DNA from: Bacteroidota bacterium
GTDB taxonomy: Bacteria; Bacteroidota; Bacteroidia; NS11-12g; UBA955
DNA length: 64,000 nt
Direction: 5' to 3'
Assembly: GCA_023957335.1 (NCBI GenBank)
Contig: JAMLHC010000006.1
Coordinates: 159,632 to 223,631 of the forward strand
Shown: positions 26,756-36,219 of the stretch, one piece after another
Position numbering within the stretch: the first letter of the stretch is position 1
Layout: every line of letters starts with the position of its first letter
The notes under the pieces: model-generated
What the model was told of the DNA's origin: nothing
What the model saw: the letters and a program-made list of their open reading frames with translations, nothing else
Database searches by the model: none
Program-made: the position numbers and the translations under genes

Positions 26756-27412
26756 TCATAATCCGCTTATTAACTCACTTTCTAATCTCCGGATTCTTGA
26801 CAGAATTGAGCACTTAGATTCAATTTCAGAATCTCTCTTATTTCTGATTGTTTCAGCTTTCTTATAAAGCGGGTGATTGTCATCCATATACGGACAATAA
26901 CCATAAAGGACATCCGGTCTGTGATATTGTAACTCACTACCCTTCTCTTTATCTAACACAATACAAACCGAGTCAATTTCAGCATACACGAGCGAAAGTT
27001 GCTGAGAATAATACTCATTCAATGAATCTGATTTTGCAATTTCATTTAAAATTGCTGCATAAGTTACCTTATTTGATTCCAACAACTTAAAGATTTTATT
27101 GCTTACATATTGAAAGTCAAGCTCATTGAGCATAATCTCATCCAAGTCCTCCGGTTTTGAGCCTGTCATCAAATTAGCCAGATATTTTTGATAAGATTTT
27201 CTGCCTTGATTAATCTCAAAAAGGTTCTCAAAGAAATCTCTCTGCGAAGCGGAAAGACTTTTGCCTTGTTTGATTTTATCCCACACTAATGGCAGGTTAT
27301 CAGCATTTATATACTTATCCTTGTAAGGGTTACAAGCCATTAGAAGTAATGAAATACTAACGAATAAATAGTTTTTCAAAGTAATATTTAACCAACTTTT
27401 ACTCCATGACAC
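26756..27412 (-). CDS. Hypothetical lipoprotein
   Basis: A 218-residue protein with a signal peptide ending LLMAC, so it is likely a lipoprotein. From the ATG at 27412 it overlaps the GH3 gene by 25 bases; a TTG at 27379 would give MKNYLFVSISLLLMAC just after the GH3 stop and may be the true start. The mature part is charged and helical (for example SQQLSLVYAEIDSVCIVLDK) with no motif I recognise. The Cys pattern is sparse. Its tight linkage downstream of GH3 suggests co-transcription; function is unknown. Confidence 0.6.
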   Translation of the reverse strand: MSWSKSWLNITLKNYLFVSISLLLMACNPYKDKYINADNLPLVWDKIKQGKSLSASQRDFFENLFEINQGRKSYQKYLANLMTGSKPEDLDEIMLNELDFQYVSNKIFKLLESNKVTYAAILNEIAKSDSLNEYYSQQLSLVYAEIDSVCIVLDKEKGSELQYHRPDVLYGYCPYMDDNHPLYKKAETIRNKRDSEIESKCSILSRIRRLESELISGL

Positions 27413-28929
27413 TCATTCAAAAACGCTTGCCAATCCTTGTATTTTTCATCGGTCAGGACTCTCGGAAATTTGTTTTGCGACCCTGTTCTTCCTTGACGCT
27501 CCATCCATTGAAGAAAAGTGTCATTAGGTATTAAAGTAACCATAATATTTTTTAAAGCATGAAGCCTTTCGGTTGCATAGTCGTCATTGAGCGATTTCAA
27601 AGTGTCGTCAAGTAATTTTCTAACTTCATCTTCATTTACATTATCACCGTTTACACCGATATACCATTGATGAGCAAAGAAATTTTCGTAAGGAACTCCT
27701 TTGACCGTAAACTCAATAAAATTTGTGTTCAATTTCTCTGATACGATTTGAAGCGCTTGGTTCATATTGCCGACAGATAAGTGCTCACCACACATACTCA
27801 AAAAATGTTTAGTTCTTCCTGTAATTTTAATTTCACAATTTTCTACATCCACAAATTTGACCACATCGCCAATCATATAACGCCATGCCCCAGCACAAGT
27901 AGTAAGCAAAATTGCATATTCGACTCCTTCTTCTACCTCAGTAATGGGAACAACAGTAGGATGTTCTACCAACTCCCCATGCACATTAAAGTTATTGCTA
28001 TCAAAAGGAATAAACTCATAAAACATTTCATTTCTAAAGATTAGTTTCATACCTTTTGAATTAAGTTTGTGCTGAAAAGCAACAAACCCTTCCGAAGCGA
28101 GATATGTTTCAAAATACATAATGGGTTTGCCCATCAGTGCATCGAAACTTTTTCTATAAGGAGATAAAGCAACCCCTCCATGAACAAATACAGACAAATT
28201 AGGCCAAATTTCATGAATATTATTGAGGTTATATGTCTTGATAATATTCTCAAAAAGTAGTTGAATCCATGCTGGAACACCCGCTACCATTACTACATCC
28301 CATTTTTTGGCATCCGAAGTAATTTTATCTATCTTTTCTTGCCAATTTTTAGTACCTCTCACCTCCATGCTGGGCTTGGAAAAACGTTCCATCCAGAAGG
28401 GAACATTTTGAGTTGTAATCCCACTCAAATCACCGGAGAACACACTTCCATTAAAGTGTAAATCAGTGCTGCCGCCAATCATCAAATAATGTTTAGCTAA
28501 GTAATCTTTAGGCAAATCTGTTAATGCAATATTTACAATCTGTCTAATACCGCCTTTTTTGATAGCCTTTAACATATCAGCTGTAACGGGTATATATTTA
28601 CTTGCACCTTCAGAAGTTCCCGAACTCAGTGCAAAATATTCCACTTTGCCGGGCCAGGTAATGTTTTCTTCATTATTATATTCTCTTTGCCACCATGGAA
28701 ACATTTTGGAGTAATCCGAAAGTGGTACTTCCTGAGAAAATGCTTTGTAAACATCCTTGCTCTCAAGAATGGCACTAAAATTATAGTGCCTTCCAAATGC
28801 AGTATTTTTGGCTTTTGTCAAAAGCTTTTTTAAAGTTCTTTTTTGAGACGTACCCGCTTTCACCTTATTTAGCAATAAAGCCGTAGAAATTTCTTTACCT
28901 CTATTTAAAATCTGACCTATGATTTTCAT
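27388..28929 (-). CDS. GH3 family acyl-amido synthetase-like protein
   Basis: A 513-residue protein of the GH3 (auxin-responsive promoter) family, firefly-luciferase-fold enzymes which in plants conjugate amino acids to jasmonate or auxin. Bacterial members have unknown acids. FALSSGTSEGASKYIPVTAD is the ATP-binding P-loop (SSGTT/SEG), MYFETYLASEGFVAFQHKLN and GAWRYMIGDVVKFVDVENCE are the later adenylating-enzyme motifs. The N-terminal and C-terminal portions are at normal length for the family. The upstream intergenic region separates it divergently from 29003. A role in membrane-lipid or metabolite amidation is a guess. Confidence 0.88.
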   Translation of the reverse strand: MKIIGQILNRGKEISTALLLNKVKAGTSQKRTLKKLLTKAKNTAFGRHYNFSAILESKDVYKAFSQEVPLSDYSKMFPWWQREYNNEENITWPGKVEYFALSSGTSEGASKYIPVTADMLKAIKKGGIRQIVNIALTDLPKDYLAKHYLMIGGSTDLHFNGSVFSGDLSGITTQNVPFWMERFSKPSMEVRGTKNWQEKIDKITSDAKKWDVVMVAGVPAWIQLLFENIIKTYNLNNIHEIWPNLSVFVHGGVALSPYRKSFDALMGKPIMYFETYLASEGFVAFQHKLNSKGMKLIFRNEMFYEFIPFDSNNFNVHGELVEHPTVVPITEVEEGVEYAILLTTCAGAWRYMIGDVVKFVDVENCEIKITGRTKHFLSMCGEHLSVGNMNQALQIVSEKLNTNFIEFTVKGVPYENFFAHQWYIGVNGDNVNEDEVRKLLDDTLKSLNDDYATERLHALKNIMVTLIPNDTFLQWMERQGRTGSQNKFPRVLTDEKYKDWQAFLNECHGVKVG

Positions 28930-29002
28930 TTCTTTGCAGCCTTATATCTGTCCAACAATCAATACCTAACAACACGTAGGCAATATTAGAGAAAAAAAAG
29001 AA

Positions 29003-29356
29003 ATGAGTAGTGAGTTATTAAAAAAATGGGGACAAGTAACCAATTTCATTTCAGAACGTTTTGAACACAAACAACCTGACCTCAATGCGATTCTGTTTAT
29101 TATTGGTGTGCGAGAGTTTGGAGTGCTGTTAGAAAAAAATTTTTCTAAGGATGAGAAAGTTTCGCTCATGCACATTGCAACCTGTAAAATACTGAGCTAT
29201 TCAGGTTATTATGAGTTAGAAGGTATTGATACAGAAGGTTGGCCCCAATGGAAATCAATTAAATCAATTCCTATACTTGATATATCAGAACAAGAGCTAT
29301 TTTTGAAGCAGCATATTATCGAGTATTTTGACAAAGAAGAAATTATTGCATTTTAA
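29003..29356 (+). CDS. Hypothetical protein, small helical
   Basis: A 117-residue protein beginning MSSELLKKWGQVTNFISERF. It has no signal peptide or transmembrane segment. It contains ILFIIGVREFGVLLEKNFSK and MHIATCKILSYSGYYELEGI, then GWPQWKSIKSIPILDISEQE. I recognise it as a type often seen in Bacteroidota but have no named function. Ten bases separate it from the PPIase gene downstream, so the two may be expressed together. The divergent GH3 gene lies 73 bases upstream. Confidence 0.6.
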   Translation: MSSELLKKWGQVTNFISERFEHKQPDLNAILFIIGVREFGVLLEKNFSKDEKVSLMHIATCKILSYSGYYELEGIDTEGWPQWKSIKSIPILDISEQELFLKQHIIEYFDKEEIIAF

Positions 29357-29366
29357 ATAAAAATTT

Positions 29367-30551
29367 ATGAGAAAACATTTTTTAACTTATGCCATTGCCG
29401 GAGCCATACTATGTATGACGGCTTGTGCCAACACAAAAGTAGAGCCGGTAACCAATGAAGTTACTGCGAATTCTAATTCCCCTACATCTGCACAACCGGT
29501 GTCTGAAAGCAGTTCCACAAGTCCTGCGGACAAAACACCTGTAAAAGTGGAGGTTACTAAAAAGAACAATCAGTATTACGTTATGAACAACAATAAAGAA
29601 ATAAACCTCAAAGAAGGTATGTATGCAAAGATTCAGACAAACAAAGGAGACATTTTGCTGGAGCTTGAATTTAAGAAAACTCCTATGACTGTTGCCAACT
29701 TTGTAGGATTAGCCGAAGGCACTATCAAAAACAATAGTTTTGGAGCCGGTCAGGCTTTCTATGACGGTCTAAAATTCCACCGTGTTATAGCCAATTTCAT
29801 GATTCAAGGTGGCGATCCACAAGGAACAGGTGCGGGTGGACCCGGATATAGTTTTGAAGATGAATTTGCAGATGACTTAAAACATACCGGACCCGGAATC
29901 CTCTCCATGGCAAATGCAGGTCCTGCCACGAACGGTAGCCAATTTTTTATTACACACGTTGCTACTCCTTGGTTAGACGGAAAACACACTGTTTTTGGGC
30001 ATGTTATAGACGGACAAGAAGTTGTAAATGCTGTTCAACAAGGGGATGTAATGGAACATGTTTCTATTATCAGAATAGGCAAAGATGCTGAGAACTTCAA
30101 AGCTGCCGAAGTGTTTGAATATGAAAAAACCCATGTAGCCGAAAAAAATGCAAAGCGTGAAGCAGAGCTCAAAAAGAAAGCAGACGAAGCTATTGCTAAA
30201 ATGTCTAAAGGTGCAAAAACAACTCCAAGCGGTTTGAAATATGTAATCAAAAAACAAGGCAAAGGCGCAACTGCAAAAGCCGGACAAACTATTACTTGTC
30301 ATTATACACTTACCCTACCGGACGGAAGAAAACTTGATTCTTCACTCGACAGAAATGAGCCATTCAAATTCCAAGTGGGTACAGGTCAAGTAATACCAGG
30401 TTGGGACGAAGGCATGATGCTTCTAAACCCCGGTACAGAAGCTATTCTCATTATTCCTCCTGCTTTAGGTTATGGAGCACAAGGAGCACAAGGAGTTGTC
30501 CCTCCCAATGCCACACTTATTTTTGATGTGAAAATTATCAGTATCGAATAA
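29367..30551 (+). CDS. Peptidylprolyl isomerase lipoprotein: cyclophilin-FKBP fusion
   Basis: A 394-residue periplasmic lipoprotein with lipobox MTAC ([15 protein letters not shown]) followed by a Ser/Thr-rich linker. Residues about 80-235 are a cyclophilin domain: [59 protein letters not shown]. Residues about 285-394 are an FKBP domain: [40 protein letters not shown] and [20 protein letters not shown]. The two unrelated isomerase folds in one chain should cooperate in folding exported proteins. Two PPIase domains in one lipoprotein are known in Bacteroidota. A strong terminator follows. Confidence 0.9.
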   Translation: MRKHFLTYAIAGAILCMTACANTKVEPVTNEVTANSNSPTSAQPVSESSSTSPADKTPVKVEVTKKNNQYYVMNNNKEINLKEGMYAKIQTNKGDILLELEFKKTPMTVANFVGLAEGTIKNNSFGAGQAFYDGLKFHRVIANFMIQGGDPQGTGAGGPGYSFEDEFADDLKHTGPGILSMANAGPATNGSQFFITHVATPWLDGKHTVFGHVIDGQEVVNAVQQGDVMEHVSIIRIGKDAENFKAAEVFEYEKTHVAEKNAKREAELKKKADEAIAKMSKGAKTTPSGLKYVIKKQGKGATAKAGQTITCHYTLTLPDGRKLDSSLDRNEPFKFQVGTGQVIPGWDEGMMLLNPGTEAILIIPPALGYGAQGAQGVVPPNATLIFDVKIISIE

Positions 30552-30570
30552 TATACGTTTAAAATATCAT

Positions 30571-30607
30571 AACAAAAAACCCATGTCAAAGCATGGGTTT
30601 TTTTGTT
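30571..30607. terminator. Bidirectional intrinsic terminator
   Basis: CCCATG (30580-30585) pairs with CATGGG (30592-30597) around loop TCAAAG, flanked by an A-run and a T-run (AACAAAAAA / TTTTTTTGTT) that extend the stem. It can terminate the PPIase gene on the plus strand and the convergent gene at 30606 on the minus strand, whose stop codon it touches. Confidence 0.85.
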
Positions 30608-31481
30608 ATATGAATTTAAACAAAGTGATAAATAAGTAAGGATACGAAAGATAGAACAAATACGTCCAGAGAAGCAAGACTAAAACGGAATAAAAAATAT
30701 ACCATCCTGCTTTATTTCTCAATAAATAATTGAGTTCGCTATCCAATTCGTCAGAGTTAGATTTCAGCCTTTTGTGCAATATTATCGCCATGAATAATGA
30801 AGCTAATGGCATTATAAATAAAGCATTCACCATCATGCGAAAACGTCTTTTTAATTTTGCATCATGAACAGGATTTTCAGTATCGTAATATCGAGGTCCT
30901 TCGCGATATAGGAATGACATTACTTTACCCATTTTTATAAAACGCCAAATAGACACACCGGTGAGTATAAACATAGTGAGATAAAATGGATGTAAAACTG
31001 CTGTTGTAACACCAACACTGACAAGGGTTCCTGCTAAAATGACCGCAGTTAATGCAAGTACAAAAACAATCACGGTTGCGATGCTTACTTTTTCTATATT
31101 CTTTTTTGCATTTTCATATCCGGGCACATAATCTTCTTGATCGCTTACAAGTGTATCCGAATCTCTTTTAGGTTGGATTGTATCCACCACAGACATCCTA
31201 CCTATGACTCTTTTAATCGTGTCCTTAGGAATGACTTGAATTATGGGACTTGTTTTTGGAATAGAACTATCTTGAAATGCATCATAAGGCTGTAACGAAC
31301 TAATAGCAACTGACTTCCACGCCTTTGGTGTATTTTTTTTCTCCGGTGCTTGCTTTGAGGTAGAAAATCGGACAGACCATCCATTGCTATACCTGCGTTT
31401 GCTCATCTCAAAAGCACAAGAACTCATCAGTAAAATTGCAAGTAAAGAGATGATATATATTTGAAGTGATGCTTTTCTCAT
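30606..31481 (-). CDS. Hypothetical membrane lipoprotein
   Basis: A 291-residue protein with a signal sequence and lipobox MSSC (ISLLAILLMSSC). After a linker, there are four hydrophobic segments: ATVIVFVLALTAVILAGTLV, HPFYLTMFILTGVSIWRF, ALFIMPLASLFMAIILHK and WYIFYSVLVLLLWTYLFYLS. The arrangement resembles no family I recognise. The start overlaps the tadA stop by one base, so it is translated from the same message as ndh and tadA. Whether the Cys is lipidated or the signal is uncleaved cannot be decided from sequence. Confidence 0.65.
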   Translation of the reverse strand: MRKASLQIYIISLLAILLMSSCAFEMSKRRYSNGWSVRFSTSKQAPEKKNTPKAWKSVAISSLQPYDAFQDSSIPKTSPIIQVIPKDTIKRVIGRMSVVDTIQPKRDSDTLVSDQEDYVPGYENAKKNIEKVSIATVIVFVLALTAVILAGTLVSVGVTTAVLHPFYLTMFILTGVSIWRFIKMGKVMSFLYREGPRYYDTENPVHDAKLKRRFRMMVNALFIMPLASLFMAIILHKRLKSNSDELDSELNYLLRNKAGWYIFYSVLVLLLWTYLFYLSYPYLFITLFKFI

Positions 31482-31924
31482 TACCTTTTATTTTTAAAAA
31501 AATCTTGCATTAGTAAAGCACATTCTTGCTGTTTAATGTTCCCTACAATATTAATCTTATTTGCAAATTGAGAAGGCAGGAAAACAGAAAATCCGGTTTT
31601 AGGCTCAGATGCTCCAAATACAACTTTAGTAATACGTGAGGCTTTCAGCGCACCCATACACATCACACACGGTTCGAGCGTAACATACATGGTACATTCT
31701 TCCAAATATTTACTGCCTATATAACCGGAAGCAGCCGTAATGGCAATCATTTCCGCATGAGCCGTAATGTCTTTGAGCTTTTCGGTTTGATTATAGCCCT
31801 TTCCTATTATCTTATTTTCATGAACAATGACCGCTCCAATGGGAACCTCATCATCATCAAAAGCTTTTTGAGCTTCCTTGAGTGCTATCTCCATGAAGTA
31901 TTCATCCGATAAGATGTTTTCCAT
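31481..31924 (-). CDS. tadA: tRNA-specific adenosine deaminase TadA (cytidine deaminase fold)
   Basis: Zinc deaminase that makes inosine at the wobble position of tRNA-Arg(ACG). DEYFMEIALKEAQKAFDDDE then VPIGAVIV starts the fold. The zinc site is ITAHAEMIAI (HAE: His ligand and catalytic Glu) and LEPCVMCMGALKASRI (PCxxC). At 147 residues it has standard TadA length. Guanine or cytosine deaminase activity cannot be fully excluded. It sits between ndh and a membrane lipoprotein gene with one-base overlaps on both sides. Confidence 0.88.
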   Translation of the reverse strand: MENILSDEYFMEIALKEAQKAFDDDEVPIGAVIVHENKIIGKGYNQTEKLKDITAHAEMIAITAASGYIGSKYLEECTMYVTLEPCVMCMGALKASRITKVVFGASEPKTGFSVFLPSQFANKINIVGNIKQQECALLMQDFFKNKR

Positions 31925-33204
31925 TACTGCTTCTTGTCTTTAGCTTTGATAATTAGACGCAAAGATGGGTCATAGGTGAAATATTGCCAAACCCAATTTA
32001 TCACAATAAAAAATTTATTTTTAACACCAATGATGGATAAAAGGTGCACTGCCATCCATACAAACCAAGCGATAAATCCATTTAATTTTAATTTCTTCAA
32101 ATCCGCAACTGCTTTATTTCTGCCGACAGTGGCGAGACTTCCTTTGTCCTGATATTCAAATGCAAGCATTTGTTTGGCAGTAAGCGAATTCACCATGTTG
32201 CGGGCAAGATTGTCTGCTTGTTGCAGTGCTACTTGTGCTACCTGTGGATGTCCTTTTGGATATTGTTCGGTTTCCATTTGGGCGATATCACCTATGGCAT
32301 AGATACCTTCTGTTCCCTTTACTGCATTAAACTCATCTACTATCAATCTCAAACTCTTAGAGTATAACTCATCCTGCAAGCCTTGTATTATACTCCCTTT
32401 AACTCCTGCCGCCCAAATCAATGTATTGCTGTGCAATGAATTCCCATCACTCAATTCAACTTTTTTCCCGTCAAAGTCTTTCACTGCAATACCTTTCATC
32501 ACTGTAACTCCTAACTTTTCTAAATATGTTTGTACAGTGTTACCTGACTTCTCTGACATGGCTCCCAGCAACTTAGGACTTGCTTCGATGAGATACACTT
32601 TCATATCTTGAAAATTAATCTCTGTATAATCCTTTGGCAGGATTTTATTTCTCATTTCGGAGATTGCCCCTGCTAATTCCACGCCCGTGGGACCTCCCCC
32701 CACAATCACAACATTCAATAACTGATCTTTCTCCACAGCAGTAGAAGCATTCAATGCTTTTTCATAATTCTGCAAAAGTGTGTTTCTGAGCAACAAAGCT
32801 TCTGACACCGATTTCATTGAATATGCATTTTGTTCTATGATTGAATTATTAAAAAAATTGGTAACTGCACCATACGCCAAAACCAAATAATCGTAGGGAA
32901 TCTCTCCAATTTCCGTTGTAATGGTTTTGTTTGCTTGATTTACACCTGTTACTCGCGTAAAGCGCATATAAACATTCCATTTTTTCTGAAAAACTTTTCT
33001 AAGTGGAAAGCAAATATTACTTGGCTCAAGTCCCGATGTTGCAACTTGATACAGCAAAGGTTGAAATTGATGATAGTTGTTTTTATCTATTAAAATGACT
33101 TGAAATAAGTCTATCGGGAGTCGTTTTGCTAACTTCAATCCTGCAAATCCTGCTCCCACAATCAATACTCGTTTTTGTTTGCCTTTTAATGGAGGTAAGT
33201 TCAT
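31924..33204 (-). CDS. ndh: Type II NADH dehydrogenase (NDH-2)
   Basis: Single-subunit, membrane-associated flavoenzyme that oxidises NADH and reduces quinone without pumping protons. RVLIVGAGFAGLKLAKRLPI is the FAD Rossmann motif (GxGxxG). VVIVGGGPTGVELAGAISEM is the NAD Rossmann motif. The quinone/lid region includes YQVATSGLEPSNI and TLIWAAGVKGSIIQGL, with IYAIGDIAQMETEQYPKGHP for FAD. The C-terminal hydrophobic helix IAWFVWMAVHLLSIIGVKNK gives membrane attachment. At 426 residues it is full length. Confidence 0.92.
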   Translation of the reverse strand: MNLPPLKGKQKRVLIVGAGFAGLKLAKRLPIDLFQVILIDKNNYHQFQPLLYQVATSGLEPSNICFPLRKVFQKKWNVYMRFTRVTGVNQANKTITTEIGEIPYDYLVLAYGAVTNFFNNSIIEQNAYSMKSVSEALLLRNTLLQNYEKALNASTAVEKDQLLNVVIVGGGPTGVELAGAISEMRNKILPKDYTEINFQDMKVYLIEASPKLLGAMSEKSGNTVQTYLEKLGVTVMKGIAVKDFDGKKVELSDGNSLHSNTLIWAAGVKGSIIQGLQDELYSKSLRLIVDEFNAVKGTEGIYAIGDIAQMETEQYPKGHPQVAQVALQQADNLARNMVNSLTAKQMLAFEYQDKGSLATVGRNKAVADLKKLKLNGFIAWFVWMAVHLLSIIGVKNKFFIVINWVWQYFTYDPSLRLIIKAKDKKQ

Positions 33205-33324
33205 AGCTGAAAAATATATCGGTGCGAAATTAGAAAGAATAGCCTCCCAATATCTTTTAAATCGATATTAATCGAAGTTGACGGCTTCAATCACAATAAG
33301 TAATTGAATATTTTGTTGGAACTG

Positions 33325-34557
33325 TTAGCGCAAATAACACAAATAGTATTTTCTGACTGTTTTTTGCAAAGCAGACAAGTTGTAATTATCGGATACTTCA
33401 GTTACATCCACCACTGCCCCATTCTTCCTGATAATTTTAATAGACTCCGGACTGTCTTGCATATATGCATTGTTTTCTAAAATGCCGGTTTGAATAAAAT
33501 AGGATACCGATTGGGAATCTATTTTGAATTTATGAATTGCTTCAGATTGTTTGTCTAATAATTCTTTCTCTGAAAATGGATGAGTAGAAATTTCAATCTT
33601 AGGTAAGTGTCTGTTAACATAGCACTTTGCAAGGAAAGATAAAATTTTATCCGAGTCAAATTGCCACTGTTTGATACTCACATCCAACTCTGCATCATCA
33701 AGCAAGACAAATCGTTCAAGCCAAACTTCAATTTCGTCTTCAAACTTTTTCTCGTTAGGTTTGTTATATAGAAATGTTTGTAAAGCCGGAGTAGCATAGA
33801 TAACATTCCCTTCATTTGCCAGCGTCCGCGCCCTCAACAACACTTGCTTTAAGAGAATATCCGCAGATACAACTGCCTTGTGTAAGTAAACTTGCCAATA
33901 CATGAGTCTGCGAGCAATGATGAATTTTTCTATACTGTAAATTCCCTTTTCTTCTATCACCAACTGATTGTCTTTCACATTGAGCATATTGATGATTCTA
34001 TCTGCACTCACAACACCTTCGCTCACACCGGTATAAAAACTATCCCTGCTCAAATAATCAAGTCTATCCATGTCTAATTGGCTGGAGATAAGTTGATGAA
34101 GATACTTTTTGGGATATTTATCCTTAAAAATCTTGATGCAGAGAGATAATTTGCCATCAAATTCCTCATTCATTTTTTCCATCATCAAAGTTGAGATGCG
34201 TTCGTGGTGAAGGTCTTTAACTAAAATATATTCCAAAGCATGTGAGAAAGGTCCATGACCAATATCATGCAATAAAATGGCGGCACAAGTAGCTTCGTAT
34301 TCTTCATCCGTAATTTCATTACCTTTTTGTTTGAGTACATCCAATGCCCTGCACATGAGTTGCAAAGCACCCAATGCGTGATGAAACCTTGTATGAGTTG
34401 CTCCGGGATAAACCAAATCCGCAAGCCCCAGTTGTTTAATTCTTCTAAGCCTTTGGAAATACGGATGTTCAACCAAATCAAAAATTAAATCAGAAGGCAA
34501 AGTCAAAAAACCATAGACCGGGTCATTGACAATTTTTCTTTTATTTTTTAAAACCAT
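33325..34557 (-). CDS. HD domain phosphohydrolase (dGTPase-like)
   Basis: A 410-residue protein of the HD superfamily. KNKRKIVNDPVYGFLTLPSD and HPYFQRLRRIKQLGLADLVY, then ATHTRFHHALGALQLMCRAL give the first His. AILLHDIGHGPFSHALEYIL is the HD doublet, and the later SSQLDMDRLDYLSRDSFYTG gives the last Asp. It resembles the SAMHD1/dGTPase type proteins (Bacillus YwfO relative), likely a nucleotide phosphohydrolase acting on dNTPs or related nucleotides. Substrate specificity is not predictable. Alone on its strand between ndh and LuxE-like genes. Confidence 0.85.
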   Translation of the reverse strand: MVLKNKRKIVNDPVYGFLTLPSDLIFDLVEHPYFQRLRRIKQLGLADLVYPGATHTRFHHALGALQLMCRALDVLKQKGNEITDEEYEATCAAILLHDIGHGPFSHALEYILVKDLHHERISTLMMEKMNEEFDGKLSLCIKIFKDKYPKKYLHQLISSQLDMDRLDYLSRDSFYTGVSEGVVSADRIINMLNVKDNQLVIEEKGIYSIEKFIIARRLMYWQVYLHKAVVSADILLKQVLLRARTLANEGNVIYATPALQTFLYNKPNEKKFEDEIEVWLERFVLLDDAELDVSIKQWQFDSDKILSFLAKCYVNRHLPKIEISTHPFSEKELLDKQSEAIHKFKIDSQSVSYFIQTGILENNAYMQDSPESIKIIRKNGAVVDVTEVSDNYNLSALQKTVRKYYLCYLR

Positions 34558-34596
34558 TTTTCGTGTCCAAATATATACCTAATAACAGTCGCTCCA

Positions 34597-35586
34597 CTAT
34601 CTGACCATAAGATTACACCCCCTTACTTCGCTCATATCAACCCTGCCAAGAATCTCAAACGAGCCATCCTGATGTATATTGCATAAATCCGATAAAGCCA
34701 AGAATGCACATGAATGTACATTTGCCAAGTCAATTACATTGACAGCTTTATTTCGTCCAAATTCCGCAATCTCAAAAGGGTCGTTCAATTCCCTGCCCAG
34801 CACTCTTACATGGGGCGGACAGTGAAACAATCCTTCGGCTTTGCTGTAACACTGGCTCATCATTTCGGTCATGCCATATTCGGATGCAATGTTGCTAACT
34901 CCTAATTTTTGCTTCAAGACTGCATATAGTTCAGCTCTTGTTAGTTCTTTTCTGCGCCCTTTCATTCCTCCGGTTTCTATGATGACAGTCTTTGATAATT
35001 TTCCTTGAAACACTTCTGCAAAATCAAGCAGAGCAAAGGTTACACCCCACAAGACAGTAGGAATACCATCATCCTCATTGGTTAGCAGCAACTTTTCCAA
35101 TTCCTCAAATTCATTCAAATAAAAACCACTTTGGGTATATTGTGAATTGTCAATAAAATGTTGCATCATAGCTATTAACGATGAACCCTCACGTTCTAAA
35201 TAAGATGGCAGCAAGGCTAAATGACAATATTTTCTATAATCTCCCAAAAAAGGCTGAAAACACAATTCGGTCGTTGTGAGGTAATCGTCTATGCTCTTGA
35301 CATAGTGCGTGCTATAGCCTTGTCCGCTTGTTCGACTGCTGGTAAACGTGCATGCAGACTCAAATTGACCTGAAACGATTTTATGTTCTTTGAAAAACTC
35401 AACAGGCAAACATGGGATTTGCGCATAATGGTTGATTTTATGAGGATTTACTCCTATCAAATTGACATATTGTTGATACACCTTATTATGCTCGTACTGC
35501 CAGAGAAATAAAGTAAGTGCAACTCGGTTAAAATCGTGATTATCGCTTAGTTTTGCATTCAGAATGTCGTTTAAGTCGGGATACAT
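34597..35586 (-). CDS. LuxE/PaaK-like acyl transferase/synthetase
   Basis: The ATG at 35586 gives 329 residues beginning MYPDLNDILNAKLSDNHDFN; the open frame continues to 35748, but that would overlap the divergent lipoprotein gene. CTFTSSRTSGQGYSTHYVKS resembles the SSGTTG ATP-binding P-loop of adenylating enzymes (here SSRTSG), and ASEYGMTEMMSQCYSKAEGL matches the YGxTE motif of the PaaK/LuxE family. LuxE enzymes activate acyl groups as AMP esters and transfer them to a protein thioester. There is no LuxCD neighbour. Substrate is unknown; an acylation step in surface-polymer synthesis is possible. Confidence 0.75.
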   Translation of the reverse strand: MYPDLNDILNAKLSDNHDFNRVALTLFLWQYEHNKVYQQYVNLIGVNPHKINHYAQIPCLPVEFFKEHKIVSGQFESACTFTSSRTSGQGYSTHYVKSIDDYLTTTELCFQPFLGDYRKYCHLALLPSYLEREGSSLIAMMQHFIDNSQYTQSGFYLNEFEELEKLLLTNEDDGIPTVLWGVTFALLDFAEVFQGKLSKTVIIETGGMKGRRKELTRAELYAVLKQKLGVSNIASEYGMTEMMSQCYSKAEGLFHCPPHVRVLGRELNDPFEIAEFGRNKAVNVIDLANVHSCAFLALSDLCNIHQDGSFEILGRVDMSEVRGCNLMVR

Positions 35587-35596
35587 AGAAATTGCG

Positions 35597-36091
35597 TTGG
35601 CAAAGATAACATTGCTTTGGAGTCTTTTTGTTGTTATGAGTTGCAATAAAGAACCCTTGTCAAATTCTATCACACCGGAACTATCGCTCACATCCGCACA
35701 AGTCCTTCCCCATCCAATTTTGCCCGTTGATTCAATCATCATTCTCACATTCAGCTATGCAGATGCAGACGGAGATATCGGCATACCGGAATCTGACACC
35801 CTTTCCGGCTCTGATTTCATCATTCGTTATTTTGAAATTCAAGACGGAGAGCCACATTCGTACATCATTCCATTGAGCGCAAATGACACATTGAATTTCA
35901 ACCAACGTCTGCCTTCGCTCACACCGCAAGGCAAAGACAAATCAATCAAAGGCACATTTACAGTCAGAATCCCGGCTACACCTTTTCCAGGCTACACCCC
36001 TGATTCCGTAATGTTTCAATGCCGGCTATTTGACCGTGCCGGTAACGGGAGCCAAGAAGTGCAAACTCCCATTTTATCCCTCAAACATTAA
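35597..36091 (+). CDS. Hypothetical lipoprotein
   Basis: An in-frame TTG at 35597 gives MAKITLLWSLFVVMSCNKEP, a compact lipoprotein signal peptide with lipobox VMSC; an ATG at 35564 gives a longer, polar N-terminus and overlaps the start of the divergent gene. The mature 150 residues look beta-rich, with FSYADADGDIGIPESDTLSG, a DxDxDG calcium-binding-like loop, and RIPATPFPGYTPDSVMFQCR. I do not recognise a named family; Bacteroidota have many such lipoproteins. The two divergent starts are only ten bases apart, so the promoters must lie within each other's coding regions. Confidence 0.6.
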   Translation: MAKITLLWSLFVVMSCNKEPLSNSITPELSLTSAQVLPHPILPVDSIIILTFSYADADGDIGIPESDTLSGSDFIIRYFEIQDGEPHSYIIPLSANDTLNFNQRLPSLTPQGKDKSIKGTFTVRIPATPFPGYTPDSVMFQCRLFDRAGNGSQEVQTPILSLKH

Positions 36092-36219
36092 GCGAATTGT
36101 ATCGCATAGCACCATGTCGCAAATGTATTTTTCCAATCAGCTACATGACATACTGAGCAACCTAAGACCCATGTATAGCAAAGGTTATTTATAATTTAAA
36201 AAATATTTTCGAACACTCC

